Positions 1-9,137 are shown, counted from the first letter of the stretch. The stretch is DNA of 36,273 bases from an uncultured Gammaproteobacteria bacterium (GCA_905479875.1 CAJQOG010000065.1:1-36273), one strand, 5' to 3'. Program-made: numbers and translations. The notes: generated by a model from the letters alone, not told the origin.

Positions 1-141
1 ATTCGACGTTTTAACTTTATAGAGAAAAGCCTTCATACGAAATCAAAGTCACTTGCTGAAGCAACTTTAGACGAAATGGATTATCTTTGGAATAGTGCTA
101 AACGGCAAGAAAAGACATATAAAGAAAAAAATAACCAATAA
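1..141 (+). CDS. mazG: C-terminal fragment of nucleoside triphosphate pyrophosphohydrolase MazG (truncated by window edge)
   Basis: Frame 1 translation IRRFNFIEKSLHTKSKSLAEATLDEMDYLWNSAKRQEKTYKEKNNQ* resembles the MazG C-terminus (RRF..E..L...GKSLEEATLEEMDxLW..AK); open from window start to TAA 139-141. Confidence 0.65.
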   Translation: MRRFNFIEKSLHTKSKSLAEATLDEMDYLWNSAKRQEKTYKEKNNQ

Positions 142-203
142 TTTCAATGGTTCAGACTCCGTTCAGTCTAAAAACCGTAAACTAGCGTCACAAATTAAAG
201 AAA

Positions 204-887
204 TTGGTGTTTTATATGCGAGTATCTAAAAAGTTAATCTTAAGCCTAGCCGCTGCTTCTTTGGCAGTTTTACCTAGTTTATCTGCCGAGCATCCTGGTT
301 ATTCAGACAACTCTAGTAATTCCAGTAATCAAACTCGTTACGTTTATGCTGACGTGATTGATACTCAACCAATTATTCGTTACGTAACTGTTTCTAAACC
401 AGAGCGTGTCTGCGATGAAGTAGAATACCGCCCACGTAATCGTAATAGACATGATTCTTCAGGTACTACTATTGCCGGTGGTCTATTGGGTGGCGTTATT
501 GGTAGACAATTTGGTGGTGGAAAAGGGCGTGATGCTGCCACAATAGCTGGTGTATTAATTGGCTCAGCAATTGGCCATGATAAAGAAGTTAATAAAGAAC
601 GTCATCATCGTGATGCTCGTCATGAGACTAGAACCCGTCAAGAATGTTCAACTCGTTATACACGCAGTCAAGAAGAGCGTATCGACGGTTACAAGGTGAC
701 ATATAGGTATCTTGGTGAAACCTTCGATACTCGTACTCGCTACGAGCCTGGTAAACAGATTCGTTTGGCCGTTAGTGTAAGCCCTGTTGAAGATGATTAT
801 CAGTCTCAAAATGATAGATACTCAGACTCTGATTCGTCATATGACCGTTACTCTGACAATTCATATGATTATGATCGCCAGGATTAA
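204..887 (+). CDS. Glycine-zipper (17 kDa antigen-like / 2TM glycine zipper) envelope protein with Asp/Tyr/Ser-rich C-terminal tail
   Basis: Signal peptide (MRVSKKLILSLAAASLAVLPSLSA), glycine zipper TTIAGGLLGGVIGRQFGGGKGRDAATIAGVLIGSAIGHD. Likely start is the internal ATG (MRVSKK) at 216. Confidence 0.8.
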   Translation: MVFYMRVSKKLILSLAAASLAVLPSLSAEHPGYSDNSSNSSNQTRYVYADVIDTQPIIRYVTVSKPERVCDEVEYRPRNRNRHDSSGTTIAGGLLGGVIGRQFGGGKGRDAATIAGVLIGSAIGHDKEVNKERHHRDARHETRTRQECSTRYTRSQEERIDGYKVTYRYLGETFDTRTRYEPGKQIRLAVSVSPVEDDYQSQNDRYSDSDSSYDRYSDNSYDYDRQD

Positions 888-932
888 ATATAAAAGCTTA
901 ATTAATTCACATTAAACTAGTACAATAATACT

Positions 933-1355
933 ATGAGCAATTCATTGAAATCAAAATCAAAATATGGCCAATTACTGCAGAGTTTAACCTCTGCAATGTT
1001 GCTAGTGTTTTGCATGGGTGCTTCATCACAATTGGCAGCCGATTTTGATTTTTTCGAAAAAGCTGAAAAAATATTTACTCAACTTGAAGTTGATAAGCCA
1101 AAAATCCGAAACGAATTAATTGATCAATCACGAAGTCGTATACGTGACACCCAGCGTCGCGATACCGAACGTGTAAAAATTCGATTTAGTTTAGACCAGG
1201 CTGCTAGCCGAGCTCGTAGCCAATCTGGAGGCCGTGTTATTAAAGCACAAACTTCATGGCGTAATGGACAACCAATACATACAATTCGTGTACTATCAGA
1301 TGACAAGCGTGTTAAAACTTATCGCTATGATGGTGTAAGTGGACGTAGACTGTAA
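933..1355 (+). CDS. Small exported PepSY-like protein upstream of the two-component system
   Basis: N-terminal hydrophobic signal; C-terminal GGRVIKAQTSWRNGQPIHTIRVLSDDKRVKTYRYDGVSGRRL has PepSY-like pattern. Confidence 0.6.
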   Translation: MSNSLKSKSKYGQLLQSLTSAMLLVFCMGASSQLAADFDFFEKAEKIFTQLEVDKPKIRNELIDQSRSRIRDTQRRDTERVKIRFSLDQAASRARSQSGGRVIKAQTSWRNGQPIHTIRVLSDDKRVKTYRYDGVSGRRL

Positions 1356-1385
1356 ATTTAATCGATTGATAAAGGAAAATCTTCA

Positions 1386-2078
1386 ATGCGAATGTTAATT
1401 ATCGAAGATGATCAAAATCTTAATGACTCCTTAAGTACTCATTTTAAAGACTCCGGTTTTGTGATTGATACGGCACTAGATGGCCAAGAAGGTTTGTATC
1501 TAGGTAAAGAGTTTGATGCGGATATTGGAATCATCGATTTAGGGTTGCCTGAAATATCAGGTATCGACGTTATTAAGCAATTACGTGACGCGGGGAAGCA
1601 ATTTCCTATTCTGATTCTGACTGCACGTGATTCATGGCAAGATAAGGTAGAAGGTTTACAAGCTGGTGCTGATGATTACGTAACAAAACCATTTCACTTG
1701 CCAGAAGTTGAAGCACGAGTTAACGCCTTAATACGAAGAGCCGGCGGTTGGGCTCAGCCTGTAATGCAATGTGGCCCTATTGCATTAGATACTCGTAGTG
1801 AAACGGTAACTGTTGATGCTGAGGCGGTTGAATTAACCTCTTATGAATATCAAGTTTTACATTATTTAATGGTGAATGCTGGAAAGGTTATTTCTAAAAC
1901 AGAACTAACCGAGCACTTATATTCTCAAGATTACGAACGTGACAGTAATGTTATTGAGGTTTTTGTTGGACGCTTACGTAAAAAACTAGACCCAACAAAC
2001 AGTGTAAAACCAATTGAAACCATTCGTGGTCGAGGCTACCGTCTAACCCTTAAGCGTAAAAGTGACGAAGAAGAATAA
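1386..2078 (+). CDS. phoP: OmpR/PhoP-family response regulator
   Basis: Receiver domain (MLIIEDD..., IIDLGLPEISG, LTARDSW, DDYVTKPF) plus winged-helix C-terminus (SNVIEVFVGRLRKKL...IETIRGRGYRL). Confidence 0.85.
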   Translation: MRMLIIEDDQNLNDSLSTHFKDSGFVIDTALDGQEGLYLGKEFDADIGIIDLGLPEISGIDVIKQLRDAGKQFPILILTARDSWQDKVEGLQAGADDYVTKPFHLPEVEARVNALIRRAGGWAQPVMQCGPIALDTRSETVTVDAEAVELTSYEYQVLHYLMVNAGKVISKTELTEHLYSQDYERDSNVIEVFVGRLRKKLDPTNSVKPIETIRGRGYRLTLKRKSDEEE

Positions 2079-2081
2079 TTA

Positions 2082-3428
2082 ATGCGTTCTCTGTCAGCGC
2101 GACTCCTAATTGCTCTCAGTATATTGCTTATTATTGCATTAACCATTACAGCAGTAATACTAGACGGTGTATTTCGTAGGGCTGCGGAAGACTCAACTGC
2201 CGAACGTTTAAATACCCAGTTGATCTTACTAATGTCTTCAGCAGAAATTAGCTCTGAAGGACTTTTTTCTATGCCAGAGATATTACCTGAAGCTAGGTTT
2301 ATGACTCCAGGTTCAGGGCTGTTGGGTTTTGTTAGTGATGATCAAAATCAAATCTGGAAATCAGAATCAGCTGTAGGAATTCTGGATGCAAAATTTGACA
2401 ACAATCCTATCGGGCAAAATGCATTTTCTCAACGCAGCTATGGTGAGCAAGATTATTTTCAACAATCTTTAGGTGTTGAGTGGGAAATAGACACCAATAA
2501 ATATCAGTCTTTTGTTTTTACCACTGCAGAAAGTTTAGGGCCATATTACTCTCAGCTAAAAACCTTTCGAACACGTATTTTTAGCTGGTTTGCTTTTCTA
2601 GTTATTTGCTTAGTTGCAATTCAGGCTTCTCTGATGCGTTGGATATTAATGCCATTACGTAAAATTGCCAATGAAGTCAGTGAAATTGACCAAGGACAAC
2701 GTGATCTACTAAGTGCTGATTACCCAAGTGAATTGCAAGGTGTAACTAATAATACTAACTCGTTAATTAAAGCTGAACGTTCACGTATGGAGCGTTATCA
2801 AAATACTTTAGGTAATTTGGCACATAGTTTAAAAACACCACTTGCTGTTATACAAACTACAACAGAATCTAAAAACGCCAATAAAGAAGTAATACTCAAT
2901 CAAGTAAAAGTGATGAATGATATTGTTGGGTATCAATTGAAGCGTGCTGCGACCGTAGGTCAGGTTACTTTGGGTCGTGAAGCTGTAAATGTTTTGAACT
3001 TGAGTGAAGATATTATTGCTGCTCTAAAAAAAGTCTATGCCGATAAAAATATTAGCTTTGAAAATACAATAAAGGCTGATGTATTGTTTTATGGTGATAA
3101 AGGTGATTTAACCGAGGTTTTAGGAAATTTACTTGATAATGCTTCAAAATGGTCAAAATCAATTGTGAAGCTATCTGCCATTTCATTGGCGCAAAACGAA
3201 CAACGAAGCGGTCTGAAGATAGTCATTGAAGATGATGGAAAAGGGGTCAATGATTCACAAAAAAGTAATATTATGCAACGTGGTAAGCGAGCTGATGAAA
3301 ATACTCCCGGTCACGGAATTGGTCTCTCTGTAGTCAAAGAGATTACTCAAAGTTATCAAGGTGAACTACAAATATGTGATAGTTATTTGGGTGGCGCGAA
3401 ATTTACAGCATTATTTTCAGCTTTTTAA
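2082..3428 (+). CDS. phoQ: PhoQ-like sensor histidine kinase
   Basis: Two TM segments flanking a periplasmic region; H-box NLAHSLKTPLAVIQ; N-box LGNLLDNASKWSK; G-box GHGIGLSVVKEI. Start lies 3 nt after the response regulator stop. Confidence 0.8.
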   Translation: MRSLSARLLIALSILLIIALTITAVILDGVFRRAAEDSTAERLNTQLILLMSSAEISSEGLFSMPEILPEARFMTPGSGLLGFVSDDQNQIWKSESAVGILDAKFDNNPIGQNAFSQRSYGEQDYFQQSLGVEWEIDTNKYQSFVFTTAESLGPYYSQLKTFRTRIFSWFAFLVICLVAIQASLMRWILMPLRKIANEVSEIDQGQRDLLSADYPSELQGVTNNTNSLIKAERSRMERYQNTLGNLAHSLKTPLAVIQTTTESKNANKEVILNQVKVMNDIVGYQLKRAATVGQVTLGREAVNVLNLSEDIIAALKKVYADKNISFENTIKADVLFYGDKGDLTEVLGNLLDNASKWSKSIVKLSAISLAQNEQRSGLKIVIEDDGKGVNDSQKSNIMQRGKRADENTPGHGIGLSVVKEITQSYQGELQICDSYLGGAKFTALFSAF

Positions 3429-3684
3429 CTCAAATCAGTTTGCGTTAACTCAATTATAAAAATTAAATATAGCAAAAGGCTCCAGTTTTTTTCCATATTA
3501 ATATTCAATAAACTCAAGCATTTGTGCAAATGCACAATTTAAATAATAATTACCATGAGCTAAACAAACTAAATTAATTATCTATGATAATTTCGTTTAA
3601 TTACTTAAAAACTAGCGTTAAGCTTCTGTTTTTAGTACATTTAAGACTAGAAAAGATAAATATAAAAGTATTAAAGGAGCTCTT

Positions 3685-4617
3685 ATGAAAGTTGGCGTTG
3701 TAATATGTTCGTCATGTGACCTACCACGATCTTATATTCAAGCCAATGACTTGAATATTATGCCGATTAGTCTTCAGTTTAAAGATAGTGAATTTATTGA
3801 TGTTCGTGATCCAGAAGCAACTCAAGAATTCTATGTAAACTATTTGGCCGATAAAGATATGCATGGAGAGACGTCTCCTTTCACAGTAAACCAGATTAAA
3901 AATTGGTTCTTGGATGAATTAGTACTTAAATACGATCGTGTTTTAGTTTTATCCCTCACTTCAACCCGAAGTGCCATTTTTGAAAATGCAACCAAAGCAT
4001 CATTCGCCATTCTTCGCGGATATAGACAGAAACGTAGGGATGCTGGTATTAAGGGTTCCTTCTCACTGAGAGTGATAGATACAAAAAGTTTATTTACGGG
4101 TGAAGCAATTATTGCTCATGAAACCATTCGCTTAATTAAAGAAGAAAAACTGCCATTCGATAAACTACGTCCACGTATTGAAGAATTAACTAAGCATACC
4201 TATGGCTTCTTAGTACCAAATGATCTTTATTATTTACGTAATGTTGCTCGTAAAAAAGGTGATAAGAGTTTGGGTATGTTGAAATACATGCTTGCAAAGA
4301 GTTTAGATATCAAACCAATTATGTGTGCACATCAAGGTGAAACCTATGCGTTTGACAAAGGGAAAGGCTTTGATGATACGGTTTCTAAACTGTTTGAACA
4401 AGCCAAAAAGGCAATTGATGATGGCTTAAGAGTACCAGTTGTATGCATGAGTTACGCCGGAGACCCAAAAGTGATTACAGCTCGTAGTGATTATAAGAAT
4501 TTTATAAAATATGCAGAAAAAAATAATATTCAGAGTACTATGGCGGTAACCAGTACTACGGCGGGTATTAATTTAGGCCCTGGTGCTTTCTGTCTAGGTT
4601 ACGCCACTATAGATTAA
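3685..4617 (+). CDS. DegV family (fatty-acid-binding) protein
   Basis: DegV-like fold sequence: SSCDLPRSYIQANDLNIMPISLQF...TSPFTVNQ...VLVLSLTSTRSAIFENA...VIDTKSLFTGEAIIAHE. Confidence 0.8.
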   Translation: MKVGVVICSSCDLPRSYIQANDLNIMPISLQFKDSEFIDVRDPEATQEFYVNYLADKDMHGETSPFTVNQIKNWFLDELVLKYDRVLVLSLTSTRSAIFENATKASFAILRGYRQKRRDAGIKGSFSLRVIDTKSLFTGEAIIAHETIRLIKEEKLPFDKLRPRIEELTKHTYGFLVPNDLYYLRNVARKKGDKSLGMLKYMLAKSLDIKPIMCAHQGETYAFDKGKGFDDTVSKLFEQAKKAIDDGLRVPVVCMSYAGDPKVITARSDYKNFIKYAEKNNIQSTMAVTSTTAGINLGPGAFCLGYATID

Positions 4618-4643
4618 TTGACGTATTGAATATTACACACCTA

Positions 4644-4669
4644 AACCATGGCAATGCCATGGTTTTTTG
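4644..4669 (+). terminator. Rho-independent terminator downstream of degV-like gene
   Basis: aaccatgg-caatg-ccatggtt followed by a T-tract (tttttt). Confidence 0.75.
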
Positions 4670-4738
4670 TTAATACAAGCTCTAAAATAGCTATCATAAT
4701 TCTAGTATTGCATTGATAGCACACTAAGGTAAAACCCT

Positions 4739-5938
4739 ATGCGTTTAATATTTTTATTCATTCTCATGTTTTGCGTCTTTCTTGATGGCTCAAGTTTTTT
4801 TGCATCAGAACGTAATGTGGATGCGAATGAATCTTTACAGCAGTCAACAAAAAGACCAAAAATCGGCTTAGTTTTAAGTGGGGGTGGAGCTAGAGGCGCG
4901 GCTCATATCGGGGTACTAAAAGCGTTAGAAGAAAATCGCATTCCGGTAGATGTCATAGTGGGAACCAGTATGGGTTCTATAGTAGGTGGTTTATACGCTG
5001 CAGGCGTTTCGCCTGAAGAGCTAGAGTACATAGTCGATAATACTGATTGGGATGCCGCACTTAGTCCAAGTCCGCGTCGTGATTTATTATCTTACCGCCG
5101 TAAGAGTGATGATAGAAAATACCTCTTAGGATTTGAAATGGGCATTAAAGACTCCAAGGTGCGTTTACCTCAAGGTTTAATCAGTGGAAATAAACTTAGT
5201 TTTATATTGAGATCTGAGGTTCTTAGAGCAGAAAATGTAAAACACTTTGATAACTTAGCAATTCCTTTTCGTGCTGTAACCACTAATATTGAAACAGGCG
5301 GCATGGTGGTAATTGAGGACGGTGAGCTTTCAACGGCTTTAAGAGCTAGTATGGCTGTTCCTGGAGCTTTCACCCCAGTTAACCGTGATGGAGATTTATT
5401 GGTTGATGGAGGTTTAGTCTCTAACTTACCAATAGAAATTGCTCAACGACTAGGAGTGGATCATGTAATTGCTGTTGATATCGGTTCAGAAATTTACAGT
5501 TTAGAAAAGCTTGGTAGTATTGTAGGCCTAACAGTTCAAACAGTTAACGTCCTAATTCAACAGAATATAGACCGTTCAGTCGCCGCATTAGAACCGGGTG
5601 ACGTACTCATCAAGCCGCAATTAGGTGAATTTTCTTCAACCAATTTTGCTGAAGCAGGTAGTTTGGTACCAATTGGTTATGAAGCAACTCAAGAATCGCT
5701 AAGCAGACTACTGCAATATCAGGTTGATGAAAAGACTTATGCAGAATGGCTTAAGACACAAAGAAGAAGTTTTATTTCTATTCCTGATATCACTGGAATT
5801 AAAATAAAAGGAAACCAACGTGTTAGCACTGCTCAAATAAAAGCTCGCATGAAACTTAAAGAGTCAGGGTATCTAAACTTTACTCAATTGAAAATGATTT
5901 GGAAAACATTTATGCCATCGATGAATTCGAATCTGTAG
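4739..5938 (+). CDS. Patatin-like phospholipase portion of a PlpD-like (type Vd) autotransporter; N-terminal fragment of a frameshifted gene
   Basis: Signal peptide, oxyanion motif GGGARGAAH, nucleophile elbow GTSMG, catalytic DGG (LLVDGGLVSNLP), then POTRA-like start (ISIPDITGIKIKGNQRVSTAQIKARM). Homology-like sequence continues in the -1 frame from about 5890. Confidence 0.8.
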   Translation: MRLIFLFILMFCVFLDGSSFFASERNVDANESLQQSTKRPKIGLVLSGGGARGAAHIGVLKALEENRIPVDVIVGTSMGSIVGGLYAAGVSPEELEYIVDNTDWDAALSPSPRRDLLSYRRKSDDRKYLLGFEMGIKDSKVRLPQGLISGNKLSFILRSEVLRAENVKHFDNLAIPFRAVTTNIETGGMVVIEDGELSTALRASMAVPGAFTPVNRDGDLLVDGGLVSNLPIEIAQRLGVDHVIAVDIGSEIYSLEKLGSIVGLTVQTVNVLIQQNIDRSVAALEPGDVLIKPQLGEFSSTNFAEAGSLVPIGYEATQESLSRLLQYQVDEKTYAEWLKTQRRSFISIPDITGIKIKGNQRVSTAQIKARMKLKESGYLNFTQLKMIWKTFMPSMNSNL

Positions 5939-6969
5939 ATTTTGAAGTTATTGAAGATGGTCAACAGTCGACCTTAGTGATTAAGGTTGCAGAAAAACCT
6001 TGGGGCCCTAATTACTTCCGTTTTGGTCTGAAAATTGAAGATGATTTTGAAGGCGGAAATAGAAATAATTTAATTGCAAATCATCGTTGGACGCAAATTA
6101 ATAAGCTAGGTGCCGAATGGACCAATGAAATTTCAATTGGTTCGGATCGTTATATAACTTCAGAGTTTTACCAACCAATTAATTACTTGGGTAATCAGTT
6201 TGTAGCACCTCGAGTTTCGTTTTCTGAAGAGAATATTGATTTTTTTGCTAATGAACGTCGGATTACAGAATATACTTTAAGGCGTGCTGATTTAGCTTTA
6301 GATTACGGATACTACCTAAGACCAGATACACAACTGCGGATAGGCGCTCATTACGATAGAGTTGATGGAGAGCCTCGTATTGGTGATGTTAGTATTATTC
6401 CCAAAGTTAATTTAAATCAGGCAGGTGTACATTTAAACATTCTACGTGATAGCTTAGATAATCCGTATTTTGCTAAAGAAGGTTTTTTAGGGCAGTTTGA
6501 GTATCGCAAAGAATTAGCAAGTTTAGGCTCAGATCTTGAATACGATAGTGCTAGTCTTGCTCTAACTAAAGTATGGACTAGTGATGATAAGCATACCTAC
6601 AATATAGGTCTTGAATTTGGTAGTAGCCTAAGTGGTGATATACCGGCTTATGATGAGTTTTTCTTGGGTGGCTTTGGGCGTTTATCAGGATTGCAAAGAC
6701 GTGAACTGCGTGGCGACAAAATTGCCTTAGCAAGGTTTATGTATTCTCGACCGATAGAAATTGCTGTGCCAGGTAGTTTGGGTCTAAGTTTAGAAACGGG
6801 TAATGCTTGGGAAGATGGTCAAGGCTTTGATTTAGGAGAATTGCGTTATTCTGGCTCTTTATTTTGGGGCTTCGATACCCCTCTAGGCGCAGTAATGTTA
6901 GCTTATGGCTATGCCAGTCAAGGCAGTAGGGCATTTCATTTAATACTTGGGCAGCCTTTTGAAAATTAA
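5899..6969 (+). CDS. POTRA remainder and BamA/Omp85-like beta-barrel portion of the PlpD-like protein; C-terminal fragment
   Basis: Frame reads ...ENDLENIYAIDEFESVDFEVIEDGQQSTLVIKVAEKPWGPNYFRFGLKIEDDFEGG..., barrel repeats, YDEFFLGGFGRLSGLQRRELRG and a terminal F..ILGQPFEN; listed start is an internal TTG. Confidence 0.75.
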   Translation: MENIYAIDEFESVDFEVIEDGQQSTLVIKVAEKPWGPNYFRFGLKIEDDFEGGNRNNLIANHRWTQINKLGAEWTNEISIGSDRYITSEFYQPINYLGNQFVAPRVSFSEENIDFFANERRITEYTLRRADLALDYGYYLRPDTQLRIGAHYDRVDGEPRIGDVSIIPKVNLNQAGVHLNILRDSLDNPYFAKEGFLGQFEYRKELASLGSDLEYDSASLALTKVWTSDDKHTYNIGLEFGSSLSGDIPAYDEFFLGGFGRLSGLQRRELRGDKIALARFMYSRPIEIAVPGSLGLSLETGNAWEDGQGFDLGELRYSGSLFWGFDTPLGAVMLAYGYASQGSRAFHLILGQPFEN

Positions 6970-6979
6970 GGATAATCTT

Positions 6980-7477
6980 ATGAGCGCACAGACCGATAAA
7001 AGAATTTGCATAATAACTACTGGCGGCACTATTGATAAAGTATATTTTGATGCAAGTAGTGAATTTGAAGTGGGTTCTCCAGTAATAGAACAAATTTTAG
7101 AAGAGGCCAAAGCAAAAATCTCTTATCGTCTATTACCTTTGTTTAGGAAAGATAGTCTTGAGATTAATGAGACTGATAGGCTTCAAATACGTAAAGCTAT
7201 TGAAAATTGTGAAGAAGATTTAATTCTTATAACCCATGGAACTGACACCATGACTGAAACGGCTAAGCATTGTCATGGCTTAGGTAAAACTATTGTTCTA
7301 ACTGGTTCACTCAGTCCAGCTAGGTTTCGTGCTACCGATGCAATTTTTAATATTGGCTTAGCTCTTGGAGCTTTACAAAGCATTACACCAGGTGTGTATA
7401 TCACAATGAACGGACAGGTTTTTGCGGCTGATAAGGTAGTTAAAGATCAGTCTTTGAAGCAATTTGTAGCTTTATAG
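6980..7477 (+). CDS. Short single-domain asparaginase-family protein
   Basis: TTGGTIDK and HGTDTMTETA motifs of the L-asparaginase N-terminal domain; ORF stops after about 165 aa. ATG at 6980 (MSAQTDKR) preferred over upstream TTG at 6947. Confidence 0.75.
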   Translation: MSAQTDKRICIITTGGTIDKVYFDASSEFEVGSPVIEQILEEAKAKISYRLLPLFRKDSLEINETDRLQIRKAIENCEEDLILITHGTDTMTETAKHCHGLGKTIVLTGSLSPARFRATDAIFNIGLALGALQSITPGVYITMNGQVFAADKVVKDQSLKQFVAL

Positions 7478-7542
7478 GTTCTACCTGTTATTAATGGTAA
7501 ACGTATAAATTAATATTCTTTTTTTATTATTCTGGAGTTTGT

Positions 7543-8514
7543 ATGAAAAATTTAGCACAAAAAATATTTGGCTTAATGCTCTCTGTGATACTCGTAAGTG
7601 GGGTAGCGTTTGCACAGCAAGAGGTAAATATTGTAACAACTGATTTAGGTTCTGGCGTTTACCTGTTAAAAGGTCAAGGCGGTAATATAGGTCTTTTCGT
7701 TGGGGAGGATGGTGTATTCATGATTGATGATCAGTTTGCTCCTCTGAGTGATAAGATTAAAGCAGCAGTCGCAGATATATCTGATCAACCGGTTAAATTC
7801 CTTATTAATACTCATTGGCACGGTGATCATACCGGTGGTAATGAGAACTTTGCAAAATCTGGTAGCGTTATTGTCGCTCATGAAAACGTTCGCAAACGTA
7901 TGAGTACAAAGCAAGTAATTAAAGCTTTTAATCGAGAAGTGCCGGCCTCAGCGCAACAAGCTTTACCTGTAATTACATTTACAGAGCAAGTAAATTTTCA
8001 CATAAATGGCGATGATTTAAATGTAATTCATGTCCCTAATGCACATACAGATGGTGATGCTATTATTCATTTTATTAAAGCAAACATAATCCACATGGGA
8101 GACACTTTGTTTAATGGTAATTACCCGTTTATTGATATTGGTAGTGGTGGTTCAATACAAGGCTATCTTCAAAATCTTGAGAATGTAATTGAACTAGCTG
8201 ATGACAAAACCCAAATAATTCCTGGTCATGGTGTAATGAGTAATAAAAGTAGTTTAATTCTTTATCATGCAATGCTGGCTGATATTCATAACAACTATAA
8301 AATTCTAAAAGAGCAAGGCAAGAGCTTAGAGGAAATAACTGAAATTGGTATTAGTAAAAAGTATGATGGAAAATATGGAAATGGATTTATTAAACCAGAA
8401 TCTTTATTAAATTTTATACATGCAAGTTCTGTTGAAAAACTGGATAAAGCAAAGTTAATTCAACCTAATAAAACAGATTTACATGACCATGGCGCAGGAC
8501 AGAGCGCACATTAA
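7543..8514 (+). CDS. Exported metallo-beta-lactamase-fold hydrolase
   Basis: Signal peptide; THWHGDHTGGN metal-binding motif; later H (HVPNAHTDGD) and PGHG motifs. Confidence 0.8.
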   Translation: MKNLAQKIFGLMLSVILVSGVAFAQQEVNIVTTDLGSGVYLLKGQGGNIGLFVGEDGVFMIDDQFAPLSDKIKAAVADISDQPVKFLINTHWHGDHTGGNENFAKSGSVIVAHENVRKRMSTKQVIKAFNREVPASAQQALPVITFTEQVNFHINGDDLNVIHVPNAHTDGDAIIHFIKANIIHMGDTLFNGNYPFIDIGSGGSIQGYLQNLENVIELADDKTQIIPGHGVMSNKSSLILYHAMLADIHNNYKILKEQGKSLEEITEIGISKKYDGKYGNGFIKPESLLNFIHASSVEKLDKAKLIQPNKTDLHDHGAGQSAH

Positions 8515-8549
8515 TCGTTAGCTTGCTAAGCTTTTAAGGTTTATAAATG

Positions 8550-8584
8550 TCCTCAGTTAACAAATTTTGCTGAGGATTTTTTTT
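8550..8584 (+). terminator. Rho-independent terminator after MBL-fold gene, overlapping the 3' end of convergent bioY
   Basis: tcctcag...ctgagga followed by eight T residues. Confidence 0.65.
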
Positions 8585-9126
8585 AGCTTTAAAATTGTGT
8601 CTGTTACCCAATAAACAAATAAAGCGGCAAGTATAGATTTAATAATGCCAGCAACAATGAATGGTTGCACTCCTTTAATGAATGCTATATTTAAGCCAAT
8701 GCTTTTTGATAACCAAAGCCAGCCTAAAAGCAATATGATTGCATGCGCTAAGAGCATTATGGCTAAAATGTAAGGAAATTTTTTTGAGTAAATTTTTTTA
8801 AAATTTAATGTGATAAAAATTGCTGCCAGTAAGAAACCAAATAAATAGCCACCTGTTGGTCCAATCAAATGTTCTAGACCATGGCCATTATTTGAAAAAA
8901 CGGGAGCTCCTAAGAGACCTGCTAATAAATACCAGCCAACAGCCAAGATACCAAAATATTTAGGCAGGAGCGCTGCAACAATAAGTAATACCAAGGTTTG
9001 AGCACTTAATAAAATTTCAGTACCTGGTAATGGAAGGTTTATATGTGTCGCTATATAAATTAAGCAAAAGCCCAACAGTGATAAAAATATATTAAGGCTG
9101 AATTTTTTCATTAAAATTAAGGTCAT
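8557..9126 (-). CDS. bioY: BioY family biotin transporter (ECF S component)
   Basis: Multi-TM protein with BioY signatures: LPGTEILLSAQTLVLLIVAALLP...YLLAGLLGAPVFSN..GLEHLIGPTGGYLFGF. Confidence 0.85.
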   Translation of the reverse strand: MTLILMKKFSLNIFLSLLGFCLIYIATHINLPLPGTEILLSAQTLVLLIVAALLPKYFGILAVGWYLLAGLLGAPVFSNNGHGLEHLIGPTGGYLFGFLLAAIFITLNFKKIYSKKFPYILAIMLLAHAIILLLGWLWLSKSIGLNIAFIKGVQPFIVAGIIKSILAALFVYWVTDTILKLKKILSKIC

Positions 9127-9137
9127 AAATTCTTACT

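Noticed and set aside
3515-3560. Palindrome gcatttgtgcaaatgc upstream of degV-like gene
   Set aside because: Short (6-4-6) and more than 100 nt upstream of the start with no promoter context; plausible by chance in AT-rich intergenic DNA.
5885-5900. Programmed -1 ribosomal frameshift in the patatin/barrel gene
   Set aside because: No canonical X_XXY_YYZ heptamer in frame at the junction and no convincing downstream stimulatory structure by eye; a single-base deletion or sequencing indel is simpler.
6737-7093. 118-aa minus-strand ORF spanning the patatin barrel 3' end and asparaginase 5' end
   Set aside because: It overlaps two well-supported plus-strand genes and its translation resembles no known family.
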